64,000 bases of DNA, taken from positions 6,879,000-6,942,999 of the forward strand of contig OZ005691.1 of assembly GCA_963930775.1 (NCBI GenBank), written 5' to 3'. The DNA is from Cliona cf. orientalis (lineage: Eukaryota > Porifera > Demospongiae > Clionaida > Clionaidae). Below the pieces are notes generated by a model. It was not told the DNA's origin, did not search any database, and saw only the letters and a program-made list of their open reading frames with translations. Positions 49,601 to 58,400 of the stretch are shown here, piece after piece (within the stretch, counting starts at the first letter, position 1; each line of letters begins with the position of its first letter). A program made the translations under genes and the position numbers.

Positions 49601-52120
49601 ACGGTAGAATCCCACGATTATGCTGCCCCCCTCCCTTTCTCCATACTAGCATTGGGGAGGAGGCTTATTTACAGCATCATGACCTTTCTGTTACCGACTA
49701 ACGAATGCCATGTAGGCGCGATCTCTACACTTCCTCTGGCTGTTTGATGGCAAAAAAATGATGAAGTAAGGCATATTATAATATCACTCACACGTAACTA
49801 GTATGCTAGCTGTAGCTACTTTTTATTGGCTTATGGTCTAACTTTTATAGGGGCTTATATGCCAGATAAAACGACCTACATGTATATGTACATGTGTATG
49901 TAGGAACTTGATCTGAAGTGCGGACAGGTTATACTCGGGGGGGGGGGGGGGGGCAATTGTGGGATTCTGCAGTACATTTATTATAATTAGGCCTGGGCCA
50001 AGTATTCGTAAATAATTTTTTGAATAATAGGCAGCTTAAAGAAGTTGAATACTGGACTTTTCAACTGCTCAAGGAAGTAGTGTGCATACACAATGTGTAC
50101 TTAAAATAGAAAACTTTGTGTCATGTGACATGAGTCTGTGACCAAATGGAGGAAGCACTTGAGCAAACAGCTCAGATAACTAGTCGTCGATCATTTTTGG
50201 GAGTGCTAAAACTTCCTTTAGCCTCAGAACTTACAATAAAGAGAAAATTTTCACATGATCCAGCACTTGTTGGCCAAAATGTACATGTACATTCTGGTCA
50301 TATTCATGGTTCATTTACGTTTCGTCAGCTTTTTTAAGAATAATGGGTAACTTTTCTTCAATAATGGGGTAGATAAGTACATGTAAAGAATAATTATTTG
50401 AATAATGGGCAAATTAAAAGAATATTTGGCCTATGCCTAAATATAATACGTTTGTACGGGGGGGGGGGGGGGGGGGGGGGGAGGGGGGGTATATGTCCAT
50501 AGGCTTCATCACAATATTATATCTCCAGTAGTAATTTATTTTGTGGTGTAATCTATAATGAAACCTATGGTATAATCTGTAAGGTACGATAATTATGAGA
50601 AAATTTAGGGCCTTGATGGAGACTTGAAATCGGTCAATATGTTTACAGTAGAGTATGTATCTGGTGAATACCTTATAAACTGTGTGCTACTTTCTCTGAC
50701 AAGTATGTCTTGTGATGCGTGAATGAGTGTGCAGGCCAGCTTTATTAAATTGGGTTATGAATAACATAGTATGGCATGCATACAGTATATACCGTATTTC
50801 CTCGATCAGACGCCGCGGCTACTATTAATTTCGAGCTTTGCTGGAGTGCGGCTACTACTGAATCGAGGGCGGCTCTTATTCGAGGGCGGCTTTTATCAGG
50901 GACTATACATTATCTTTCAGATGAACTGGAAACGCGCGCGCCGCCCTATTACAAAGTACACATTTCCGTTTCTGCAATCATCGTTACGGGTAAAAAATAT
51001 CGCGAGCGGTAAGAAGCTACAAAGGCTGCTTGGAAACACCAATGGTGGTCGACCTGACAACGGAGTCAGCGTCTGTGAGGGCGTCTATAGTAGACCATAG
51101 TCGTAATACAACGTGCTGAAAGCCATTTTGTGGTGAGTGTGCTTCTGAGTGCGCTCTCTATGAGTGAAAAAGTTCAGTATGGCTACTTTTTATGTCCTGG
51201 CAATACTTGGTGCTGGATTAGCTCAGAAAGTGAAGCTCTCATAGGATTCTACACAGCGCGAGTAGTAAGCCCCAATCTTGCTTTACTGGGTGCACATATT
51301 CTTTTGAGCTGGAAGGTACTCTAGGAGCACGAGACCCCCCAAGTTTAAAAATTTACTTGACAAAGATGGACACCTTTTGTGCTGGATAATCTCACGAACT
51401 AAAACAGACATGAGCATTATTCAAACGTAAAAAGTAAGTTTACCCGTTGCTTCACTGGGTAAACAACATTTGGTGTGCTAAACATTATGTAAGAGTTTCC
51501 TACAAGCCTTCATAGAAGTACTAGACGGCCATATTGACTGTCTTGGCACCCTAGTACAGTACAGTAGCAATACTTCCGGGTACACTTCCGGGCGTAACGA
51601 TGATTGTAGAATTTTCGCGAGTGTAATAATGTAGCGTTTCCAGTCCATCTGAAAGATAATGTATAGTCCCTGCCTTTATTAATTTGAAGCAACACCTCTT
51701 AGTGATATTAACACAATAGACTCGATTTTTCGGGACTGATTTTCGAATGTTCGAGATAGATGATCGATGAATAAGCAGCAGAACCAAGCCAAGGACGTTT
51801 TCTGCCATGTTCTTGCCTCGAACTAACGATCGTTCATGGCTTGCTATTGTGGCCATGCCCACTTAATTGTGTTCGCACATGCGTGCGGCTACTATTCGAG
51901 GGCGGCTACTATTTCCGCAGAGCTCCAAGTGCGGCTATTATTCGAGGGCGGCCTTTATTCGAGGAAATACGGTACCCTAGGCATGAAATACTCTTCTCTG
52001 TCTACAGCTGTTATAGATCTGAATGGAAGATTCTTTGGTGGTCGAATTGTCAAGGCATCTTTTTTCTCTGAAGAACGCTTCTCAAGTTATGATTTGGCAC
52101 CTAGGGACAAGACATTGTAA
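25697..52120 (+). CDS. RBM17: RBM17 / SPF45 splicing factor, complete
   Basis: SPF45 is a nuclear U2-associated protein that acts in the second step of splicing and in alternative 3' splice-site choice. Exons: 25697-25817, 28189-28268, 29099-29149, 33339-33506, 34855-34978, 35522-35605, 35673-35745, 35822-35880, 40827-40922, 42073-42155, 47011-47109, 49401-49476 and 52008-52120. All 12 junctions are in phase and give 408 aa (human 401). The N-terminus MSLYEGLEVET matches the family. A conserved block with DEYDPLLPNSYEQVLKERR ends near residue 140. A basic stretch rich in R/K followed by SSSGSDDDS lies at about 141-170. The G-patch is about 235-283 (SKYGWEEGKGLGKASQGIS, then SVEKTSKRGGKIV). 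The C-terminal UHM/RRM is about 305-398 (KVILLQNMVGPGDVDEDL, AKYGEVERCLIFE) and its ligand-binding RXF motif is R379-F380-F381 (LNGRFFGGRIVKA). Introns range from 67-76 bp to about 4.9 kb and contain most of the MITEs of the window. The gene converges with the RNF213-like gene. Confidence 0.97.
26311..26421. repeat. Foldback element in RBM17 intron 1
   Basis: Arms atatcgcatggtaggcag, then tattatgaattataaagcc, are matched by ggctttataatccataat, then gcctactatgcgacat. The tip is ccaagggggagg. Confidence 0.8.
27060..27125. repeat. 'gtttgtctgt' dispersed repeat fragment
   Basis: The words accccgtgtgcatggagggg and aatcagtttgtctgttgtct resemble the block at 31793-31930 and the TCTG-containing blocks at 14752-14815, 43330-43400 (inverted) and 60232-60310. 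Confidence 0.5.
27596..27942. mobile_element. TACCGTA-type MITE, 'attctaattaa' family
   Basis: Ends taccgtacccattctaatta and ttaattaaatcggatacggta. Words of the type ctctaattatgcgc / gctctaactatgcgtca are repeated inside. It is 347 bp and lies in RBM17 intron 1. Confidence 0.8.
28528..28877. mobile_element. Foldback MITE of the 'CCTCGTCCCCA' family
   Basis: Left arm tagcctcgtccccaagctct through gcctcgtaacgactgcgtg; right arm gcatgcagtcgttaccaggc through gagcccggggacaaggcta. Arms are about 70 bp with an unrelated centre. It lies in RBM17 intron 2. Confidence 0.82.
30405..30590 (-). pseudogene. Fragment of a Penelope-like element reverse transcriptase
   Basis: On the minus strand the open stretch reads LDEFLNSIPRPTIKIYSTME, then VESGNTLPFLDVHI, then GSFHPHKQ. 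The combination FLNS-x(n)-I-x-TMEVE-x(n)-LPFLDV followed by G-S is typical of the Penelope-like RT just before its 'RKPTHT' segment. The reading frame degrades immediately afterwards (the 'RKPT' position is not in frame) and nothing else of the RT is present nearby. It is a decayed insertion in RBM17 intron 3. Confidence 0.6.
30730..31336. mobile_element. TACCGTA-type MITE, 'aaattttcgcc' family
   Basis: Ends taccgtatagcacaaaattt and gaaaatttccggctatacggta. Words aaaatttcgcc / ggcgaaaattt are arrayed inside both ends (at least three at each). The 607-bp centre is GC-richer and contains short open frames with no recognisable product. Related fragments are at 26080-26225 and 31380-31646. Confidence 0.8.
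31793..31930. repeat. Repeat block with (TCCG)n / (TCTG)n
   Basis: It starts taaccctcaccgcaaagcgt, contains gttactgcaatcgtttggcg, then gtctgtccgtccgtttgtcc and a tccgtccgtccgt run. Smaller relatives are at 27060-27125, 14752-14815 and 60232-60310. It may be a SINE-type family; no clear pol III boxes were identified. Confidence 0.55.
31931..33338. other. RBM17 intron, nothing recognised
   Basis: AT-rich intronic DNA with tacatgta words (for example 32440-32460 and 32983-32998). No exon and no convincing inverted repeat. Confidence 0.5.
33886..34062. mobile_element. TACCGTA-type MITE, 'aatttggcggtt' family
   Basis: Ends taccgtatagcaggaaatat and ccagattttccggctatacggta. Between them is an almost continuous array of ttggcggtt / accgccaaa words. 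The same element in diverged form is at 5637-5858. It is 177 bp and lies in an RBM17 intron. Confidence 0.88.
34720..34820. repeat. Foldback with 'gaagattctctgcgga' arms
   Basis: The words agacgaagattctctgcgga, caatcttcgtttatttcaat and agagaatctttgtttatttt resemble the arms of the larger foldback at 46841-46980, and the preceding 'gaagtgacatcgttctcagctgctat' flank also recurs there. It ends about 35 bp before RBM17 exon 5. Confidence 0.65.
36022..36205. repeat. Dispersed repeat with 'gcctgctcagcaggc' palindrome
   Basis: It begins cacaagttcagaaagctcat and contains gcatttcgagaaggcctgct followed by agcctcaagcgaagttagag. Same family as 13345-13560 and 56245-56665. Confidence 0.75.
36527..37187. 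mobile_element. TACCGTA-type 'aataagcccc' element with a nested foldback (36687-37002)
   Basis: Left end taccgtatcctcccgaaaat; the right side carries aggggcttataaataaggc and ggggcttattttgggagaa but has lost the terminal TACGGTA. Inside lies an element with ends ctagtctcatggagccagac and ttctggctccatgagatt, a member of the CCTCGTCCCCAGG-like group. The nesting order matches 18194-19172, where the same outer family also hosts a younger element. Confidence 0.65.
37670..38222. mobile_element. TIR element 'taccctcgcgaaagagggccc'
   Basis: Left end taccctcgcgaaagagggcc; right end the inverse (gggccctcttttgcgagggta) followed by cggta. It contains the 22-nt G run 38160-38181 just inside the right end, and a stretch with cgctcaggtaagttacccat. 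Confidence 0.78.
38236..38650 (+). pseudogene. GIY-YIG endonuclease relic of a retroelement
   Basis: Reading with frame changes gives INIVYIIMHHKAYVGQTINM, then in the next frame RINKHLAMVKSFKHGIE, then KRDAEA, a stop, and LQKLKTLWIRKMCSMQPWGM followed by N. The order Y-I / YVGQT / R-N-x-H / E-x-x-W-I / P-x-G-x-N is the GIY-YIG pattern found at the C-terminus of Penelope-like elements and some other retroelements. Stops and a frameshift make it non-functional. It may share origin with the RT fragment at 30405-30590, which lies on the opposite strand 8 kb away. It sits in an RBM17 intron. Confidence 0.55.
38651..42072. other. RBM17 introns around exon 9, little recognised
   Basis: Apart from exon 9 (40827-40922) there is only dispersed material. 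A (gaat)n run lies at 38838-38855. A block at 39075-39260 (cctaggtgcactaaaagttg, gtctagatggctagtgcgcc) has words shared with 40540-40590 and 45890-46040. The end of a TIR-like element (ctgctgtacggta) is at about 40115. Confidence 0.5.
42662..42844. mobile_element. Small TACCGTA-type MITE of the 'gtaagcgccca' family
   Basis: Left end taccgtagtgtcttgggcaa then gcacccactcctgggtaagc; right end tgcttctctgggacactgta. It is a 183-bp diverged relative of 18324-18914 and 10185-10982. Confidence 0.75.
43877..44295. mobile_element. Foldback MITE, sister of the nested element at 7352-7770
   Basis: Left arm actaagagtagataacaagg then agtgtccaatgcgctatatg; right arm catatagcgtgttgacactc through gttattcactcttggta. 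The centre, with tgctagcagatcaacaagcg, matches the centre of the 7352-7770 copy in inverted order. It lies in the RBM17 intron 42156-47010. Confidence 0.82.
45131..45752. mobile_element. TIR element 'ttaaggttacgggatagt'
   Basis: Ends ttaaggttacgggatagtat and acactatcccgtaaccttaa. The 622-bp interior has no recognisable coding region. Only one copy is present in the window. It has a flanking-type TTAA end rather than TACCGTA. Confidence 0.8.
46074..46420. other. GC-rich block, possibly the end of a retroelement
   Basis: A sharply GC-richer stretch (caggacctccaccctgccgc, cccccgcatccagcacgact) is followed by a purine-rich tail of repeated (gga)caaacaaac words. An open frame of 63 codons on the minus strand has no family I recognise. 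The abrupt composition and the simple tail suggest an inserted retroelement end, but no protein domain supports this. Confidence 0.35.
46841..46980. mobile_element. Foldback MITE, 140 bp
   Basis: Nested arms gaaacaaacaagattctttg, cttaactgttcggtaaaact and gccgacgtttcaa are matched by ttgaaacgtcggc, gtttttccaaacagttaag and caaagaatcttcgtttgttt. A degenerate relative is at 34720-34820. It ends 30 bp before RBM17 exon 11. Confidence 0.85.
47141..48256. mobile_element. Foldback element split by a large nested foldback (47246-48027)
   Basis: The outer element is the inverted copy of 9751-10070: ggtaactaagtagcttagtt on one side, gatccatggtattatgagag and ggatgctaaatacagtagat on the other. The insert begins attatagactacgtaaacgg and ends ccgtttacgtagtctataat. 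It has arms of about 330 bp joined by a short spacer, and open frames on both strands mirror each other. It lies directly downstream of RBM17 exon 11. Confidence 0.85.
48374..48503. repeat. Foldback of the 'gttagacactgttta' family
   Basis: Arms gttagacactgtttagtcag and ctccaaaacag enclose a centre agaccctcgctttgcttggg-like. The preceding flank (gatcatagctgtaacaaata) is the inverted flank of the 6204-6870 copies. Confidence 0.8.
49937..50490. repeat. Two long G runs in an RBM17 intron
   Basis: Seventeen G at 49937-49953 and 24 G at 50458-50481, the latter followed after one A by seven more G. The sequence between is AT-rich with no gene. Possible G-quadruplex formers; run lengths are also easily mis-sequenced. 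Confidence 0.9.
50790..51974. mobile_element. TACCGTA-type element, 'ttcgagggcggct' family, 1.19 kb
   Basis: Left end taccgtatttcctcgatcag; right end ggcctttattcgaggaaatacggta. Words gcggctactat and ttcgagggcggc are repeated several times inside both ends. An inner inverted pair (tatacattatctttcagatg / catctgaaagataatgtata) lies at about 50904 and 51645. It is inserted about 33 bp upstream of the last RBM17 exon. Confidence 0.85.
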
Positions 52121-52401
52121 CTGTAGATGTACATGTCAAGACATGCTCAATTATTATTATGTAACTGCATAGTTCCAAGCAGTAGACTGTACTTACTGTC
52201 AATAATATTCACTATGATGAATGTGCCAAATTGCACTATTCAATACCCTTACTGGCCACATAATAATTATTACTAAGCTTATTTCAGAAAGTAATTATTG
52301 CTATTAGGGATGTACTTTCCAACATGCATGTTATCATTAATAATTTACAAACAGATCTATATCCAATGAATATCTCTTCATACTTATGTGTTACAAGAAA
52401 T

Positions 52402-52407
52402 AATAAA
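52402..52407 (+). terminator. Putative poly(A) signal AATAAA of RBM17
   Basis: AATAAA lies 282 nt after the RBM17 stop codon and only about 80 bp from the stop codon of the convergent gene, so the RBM17 transcript end is squeezed between the two genes. Confidence 0.5.
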
Positions 52408-52486
52408 TCTTTACAGGTATAATAATAATGTTATTAATATCATAGTAGGTTCAACACACCAAGTTATATAGCTATACAAATCAAAT

Positions 52487-55400
52487 TTATGAGGGGATTT
52501 CTGCGGTCAGCTTCTTGAACTTTGTCCGGATGAGCCGGACATGAACACCTGTGTCAACTCCAAGCTCTCTCATCACCTCGTCACTTGCACTCAACAACAA
52601 CTGCACATCAATTTTATTCTCACCAAATCTTGAAGCAAACTGTCTAAATTGTTTGTTGTCTTCCAAAAATTTCACTACTTCTTCCACAGATTGCTGGCTA
52701 GGAATGTCCTTTATCCCCGAAATATACTGACGAAAGTATACTGAAATTTTGAGTCGATCAATAGCACTGACAATACCCATGTCTTGCAGTTCGTTGTCTG
52801 GTAGTTGAATGAGAAGTTCTCCATTGATCTCGAACTCCTCGAAGATAGTAGCATATTGCTCCAATTTCACATGCTGCAGAAACTTCACAATATCTTCAAC
52901 TGACAACTGCTTGGCCATCTCCAGTTCATTTTCATCTAATGTCAAAACAAACAATTCAGGCATGACCATTCTGTTTGTACCAGCACAGTTTGCAAAGTAC
53001 GTAAATTGCAAATATTCTTTTTTTGAATAAACGACCCTGTACTCCATTATCATTAATTTTGCGCATAATATAATTATTTTCACATGTCTAGTTTCCACAT
53101 AAGCCAGGCTATAATAAAGAAATACTTGAGATTTACGGTATTAACTATTTTCAGTCTAGATATGAATTTCACGTCTATTTCATATTGCCTCTTTCTACAG
53201 GGAACTTACCCAGCTTTGTTACCAGTTTTGGTTGTGTATCAGCCACATTCTCCTTTGTTCCTACAAAACAATGTTCAAGAAAAATGCTGTAAAGTATGAA
53301 TAAAATCATTAAAATTCTAGGTAAATGAACTGTTAGCATGCAAAACGCAGTGAAGTGACAACTGAACAACTCAACACACTTGAAAAGGATATCCAATCTT
53401 GATACGTGCTTTCAGGATAAAATTAGTACAATGTCGTGTATGGAGAGAGGGTCTGGTTATGTAGGATCATTGGGGATCCATCCACATGATCTAATAGTCT
53501 TTGCAAAGTATCCCAAGCTATGAAAATTAGCTAAGCAAAGCCAACCTTGGTGTATGATATCATTGCGTTCTGCAATCTGATTGGTGCACTAAGATTGTGG
53601 GCATTGATCCACAAATTAGGCAGTATCCTAGACCCTCCCTCCATGAGTTCAAAAAGTAGTCAAGCATTGGGATTTACTTCTGCTCTACTGACTTGAGCTC
53701 ATCACGAAATGTACGGAGGGCAGCAACAGCCACTCATAAGCTACTATTAGGGCCCAATTGGATGTTTATAATAACATTTGCTGTTTGTGTGTACACTACC
53801 AGGTTCAGATGGAGTTGGGTCTTGAGATGGAGCTGCAGCAGCACCTTCATCTTCATCCATAAGTTCTAACATATTGATCTCTGAACTGTAGTGAATGAGC
53901 TCGTTCACCATCTTGGATGAATGAGGGGTTTCTTCAGGAGTTTTTACTACTGGTGAAGATGGACCGTTACTGTAAACATAGCCTTTACGTCTGAAGTGTG
54001 GCAATCTACGATCCCACAGGTCATCAACAAAGTCACTCCACCTTTCCTCCTCTGGTTCAGGAATAGCCATATCTGAACGAACAACTGATTGCATCTGTGA
54101 AATTAACCTGCAGAAATAATTTGACAGAGCCATTTCAAATTACAGTTTCTGGGCCTGCATATAGCTACATATACATGTAGTCTTGGTTTTGTGACAATCA
54201 CCTGGTCTTTATGCATTACTCGCCACCTACATGTATATTATTGTACATGTGGAATAAGTATCATAATTTATACCACAGGCACACAACATTCCACTCAGGG
54301 CACTACGGAGCTTTAGATCATAGCTGTAACAAATACAGTGATCTGATTGGTTGAACTGCAGTATCTATCCTTCATAGTAAATTGTGTTAGCCTATGGCTA
54401 GTTTGTTGCTAGGCAATTGTTTATATACAAAGCTTTTGGGCATTGTTACTAGGATCTAAAGTAGTTAGACACTGTTGAGTCGGTTTCTACATACCTCAGG
54501 GCTCAGTAGAACCCTCGCTTTGCTCGGGATTCCACACAGAGCCCTTCGGTCTTCTAAATCACGTAGAAACCTCCTAAACAGTGTCTAACTATTATATAGT
54601 CATGCTCTCAAGATGTGTGCTATACATTACATATACAGCACTATAGTACAACCTTGATTATTCAAACTAGAAATCAACATAAATGCGGGAGGGTCAAAGT
54701 ACAAATTGCAATCACGTGGTCGATTTGCACTTGCACAGTGAACCTCCATTGCGCAGCTGCCTAGCGGGAATCAGCTGCTGTGATGGCTACCAAGTCTATA
54801 AGTAAAAATACGAGCATATTGTTCTTTCAATCGAGGATAAAATTAAATGCTGGATAAGTCATTTACATATTTTTGCATGCATGATTGAATTCATGGGTGT
54901 GGCCAACATTTTCTATGTTTATCCAAACTTTCGAATTATCCTTGTGGCCAAGGGGTTTTGGTAGTCGAGGTTGGACTGTAGTGATGATCATCTTGACTGC
55001 AGTCACAGATTTGGACACGGCACTTGTGGCCTGTGCCCGTATCAATACACTGTGGCCAAGTATTCAGGGGAATGTTTTATCCCATATACGTACATAAGTA
55101 GTTCTACAATCTACGGTCAGTACATGTAGACAGGAAGTTCAAATCTTAGACCAAAAGGACACACTGTTGTCTTGTGCCGACAATGGAAACTTTCCTATCT
55201 ATGGTATGCGCGCATATCAATAATCACTATATTATAATACACGTATGTGTCACGGTATTGACATAGGAAAAGTGAACTAAAAGGAGAGATACGTATAATA
55301 CAATTATTACGCTTAAAGATCTCTTGCATGACAGTGTACCTTCTAAGGAATAATCGAAGAGATACGTAGTGTTCCAAGAAAACACCATCAGGAATTGCTG

Positions 55401-58400
55401 AGAGTAGCTTGCTTTCTGTATCACATATTTGAAGTTTCTTCAAGTAGCTGGTGATAGATCTCTATAATACATCAGATTCATGTGTACGTTAAAAATACAA
55501 GATATGCAAATAGCACATGTAGCACCTGTGGTTTTTCAACTAGTGTCTTGATAATACTAGGTTCAAGGTTTATAAGGAGATCAACAAATGTTCTCAATTC
55601 TTTCAGCAGATCATCAGGATTACCTATTGTTCGGTTATCATAAAGCAAGTGACAGATGATACAGAATGCTTACCCTCATATTCTTCTGGAATTTGTCGCA
55701 TTAGGTCCTCATCAGGCAAGCTCATTTGCATTTTAGCAGCAAAAGGCAGCGAGCAGAAGTCATACCAACCTTCTTCAGCCCACTGTACGAACAGCTGTAA
55801 TGTCTGGAAGAGCCTGCTCAATGTGAGCAACTTCAGGCATTCGTGCTGAGTTTGGCTTAGGCTAAATTTAAAACATAATAATACAATATCATACCAATAC
55901 CAATGCACTTACCTATGAATTCCAATCTCATGAAATACATCCCTACTGACATCCAGTGGATCATACTCATACAATTGCACCAAAAACTCAGGCAAGCTTT
56001 GCACCTCCAATTGTGAAAGATTTTCACTTACATCAACAGATAACTATAAGCAAGCAAAATTGATCATCTATTATTGTACATCAATCATGACATTCTACCT
56101 CTTTGATTAAATGTCCAATGGTAGTTCTTAGTCCACTGATCACTTCCATGATACCATGATAATTAGCACAGTGAAATTCATACACCAGTTGCTTTCTGAA
56201 ATCTTCATCTAAGGGTACCTATAGCCAACATAATATAATGGTCTGGTGGTAGATGCAACGTTTGAGCGGAGTGAGAACGCCGCCATTACACGGTGAGTTT
56301 GAGCAGCTGCTGCAGTGAGGGGTGTGGTCTGCACCATAATAGCAAAGTTTGATGCTGCTTTTATCTGTGCATGCGTACTGTACAAACTGGCACAGCATGC
56401 TGTTAGTAGTGTTCAGTCACATTATCCCATGATTGTGACATTAAACATACTTGTTTTAAACTAGTCATTAAAGAGCAAACATCACCTCTCGCTTCGCTCG
56501 AGGCTCGGTGGCCTGCCAAGCAGGCCTGTCGAAACATGCGGCGCTTGCGCCGCTCGCTTGAGCTCGAGAATGCATCTCTATGGCCCCTAGGCCCTGGCAA
56601 CCTTGTTTGTGCACACGGCACAACAATTCTGACCAATCGTAGGCCTTCTGAACTTGTAGAAGAGTGCATCTTTTACAATATTTTCGTTGTATATAGTATA
56701 ATCAACAACATGCAATAAATTGTAAAAAAAATAGGGATGGTGGTGCACAAACACATGTACTACCGGTAACAGCGATGTACGTACCTTGTTTGCTATTAAA
56801 AACTAGTTAGCTAGAGCCCTCTAGAGCACATACCCCAGCAGTATGGATTGATGTACTTGTCAACAACCTCAAGTCACTTACATACACTAGGCTACTTTTA
56901 TGCATGAGCAGAAACACATGTACTGCAGTAGGCGTGGTCAATGGTCATGCAACAAAGAAGCACTATTCGTGGGCTGTCCCAATCATCTACTGAAGCCAGT
57001 TAATAATTTTTTCGCCAAACTTGTGCTTACATCTCAAAGTCTAGCAATTATTGTGCTATGTGTATAGAGCAAGAACTGAAAGCTTATTATAAGCGCATCT
57101 ATTTTGCTGGCCTAAACACTCGCTGCATTTCGCGTATAATTGCTTATGTGACCCTTGACCTTGATACCTGTATGGTTGCTTGCTAGCCCAGGATTCCAGG
57201 CTTTTCGAGTTAGTCGAAATTATGAAGGCTACTGTAGTTTTTTAAAACAGTGAGCGCCATTTTGAGCTGGTTGGAGTGCAGCAACGTGCAATATGAATGA
57301 TTGTGCAATTGGCCACGCCCCTTAAATGTGCCCGTGAATGCACATGGGTGCTCTCACATATGTAGCTATTTTAGTTAGGCACACCTTGCTACTTAGCGCA
57401 GGTTTTCTTCCTGTGGAGACATAAGCACATGTGCTTAATAGTGGGAAAATGTGGTATATGGGTGTCCCTACTAATGGAGTACAGTATGTACATGTATGTA
57501 CACTAGTTAATAAATCATGGGCACAAGGGATGTATAGAATTCATTGCATCAAAGAAGCGCCCTGAGTGCAATATTAATAAGTGCCATGCATCCCGAGTGC
57601 ATGATATAACTAATTTTCAGGTATATTCCAAAGGAAAGACAAGCTCACCTTACTCAAAACAGACACACAAAGCTGCTCTGAGTCAATGTCAATCAAACTT
57701 GACACAACCATTGATAAAATTTCACCATAGATAATAATATCCCCCACATACATCCTAGAAACAAAAGCTACATGCTACGCAGTAAGCTTAGCTTGGTATA
57801 TGTGTATGACTCGCAATCAATCGACGGCTCTACCCATCGCTTCGAACCACTTAGTGCTTCGATTTTCTACCACTTTCCCACCGTACGCTTCATTATTACG
57901 GTTTTACAGAGCCCTAAGAGTCACCGAGGACTGGCTAATTCTTTGATCTTTAGCAATATTCTTGCCTGAGGCTTGCTTTGCAGTTGGTGCAATATGACTT
58001 TGCAGTTAGTACAATATGGCAACAACGTAGAAATGGGATATAAATTTAACAAGCTGGTCTCCTTCCACACCACATACGTTGAAAATAAAAGGTGGCTAGG
58101 GTACAATTAACAGGATTCCAAAATACTAACCTTAAACTTATCAGGTAGTTTGGCAGCAATACCCTCCAAGTCCAATGCATGGTCCCTAAGGCTACATAAA
58201 AAATATCACACCGAGTGGTAAACCAAGATACACAAAGTATAAAGATAAGCTTACGATATGTGCAATGAAGGCCTGGATCTATCTTCTTTAAATGTAAATG
58301 GAACTCTCAATGTAGAAATTGAGGAAGTGTCAATAAGTGGCATCCCAGCAATACAAAACTCCATCACATCTTCCTGCAGTTTAGGAGTGTCTACAAGTAG

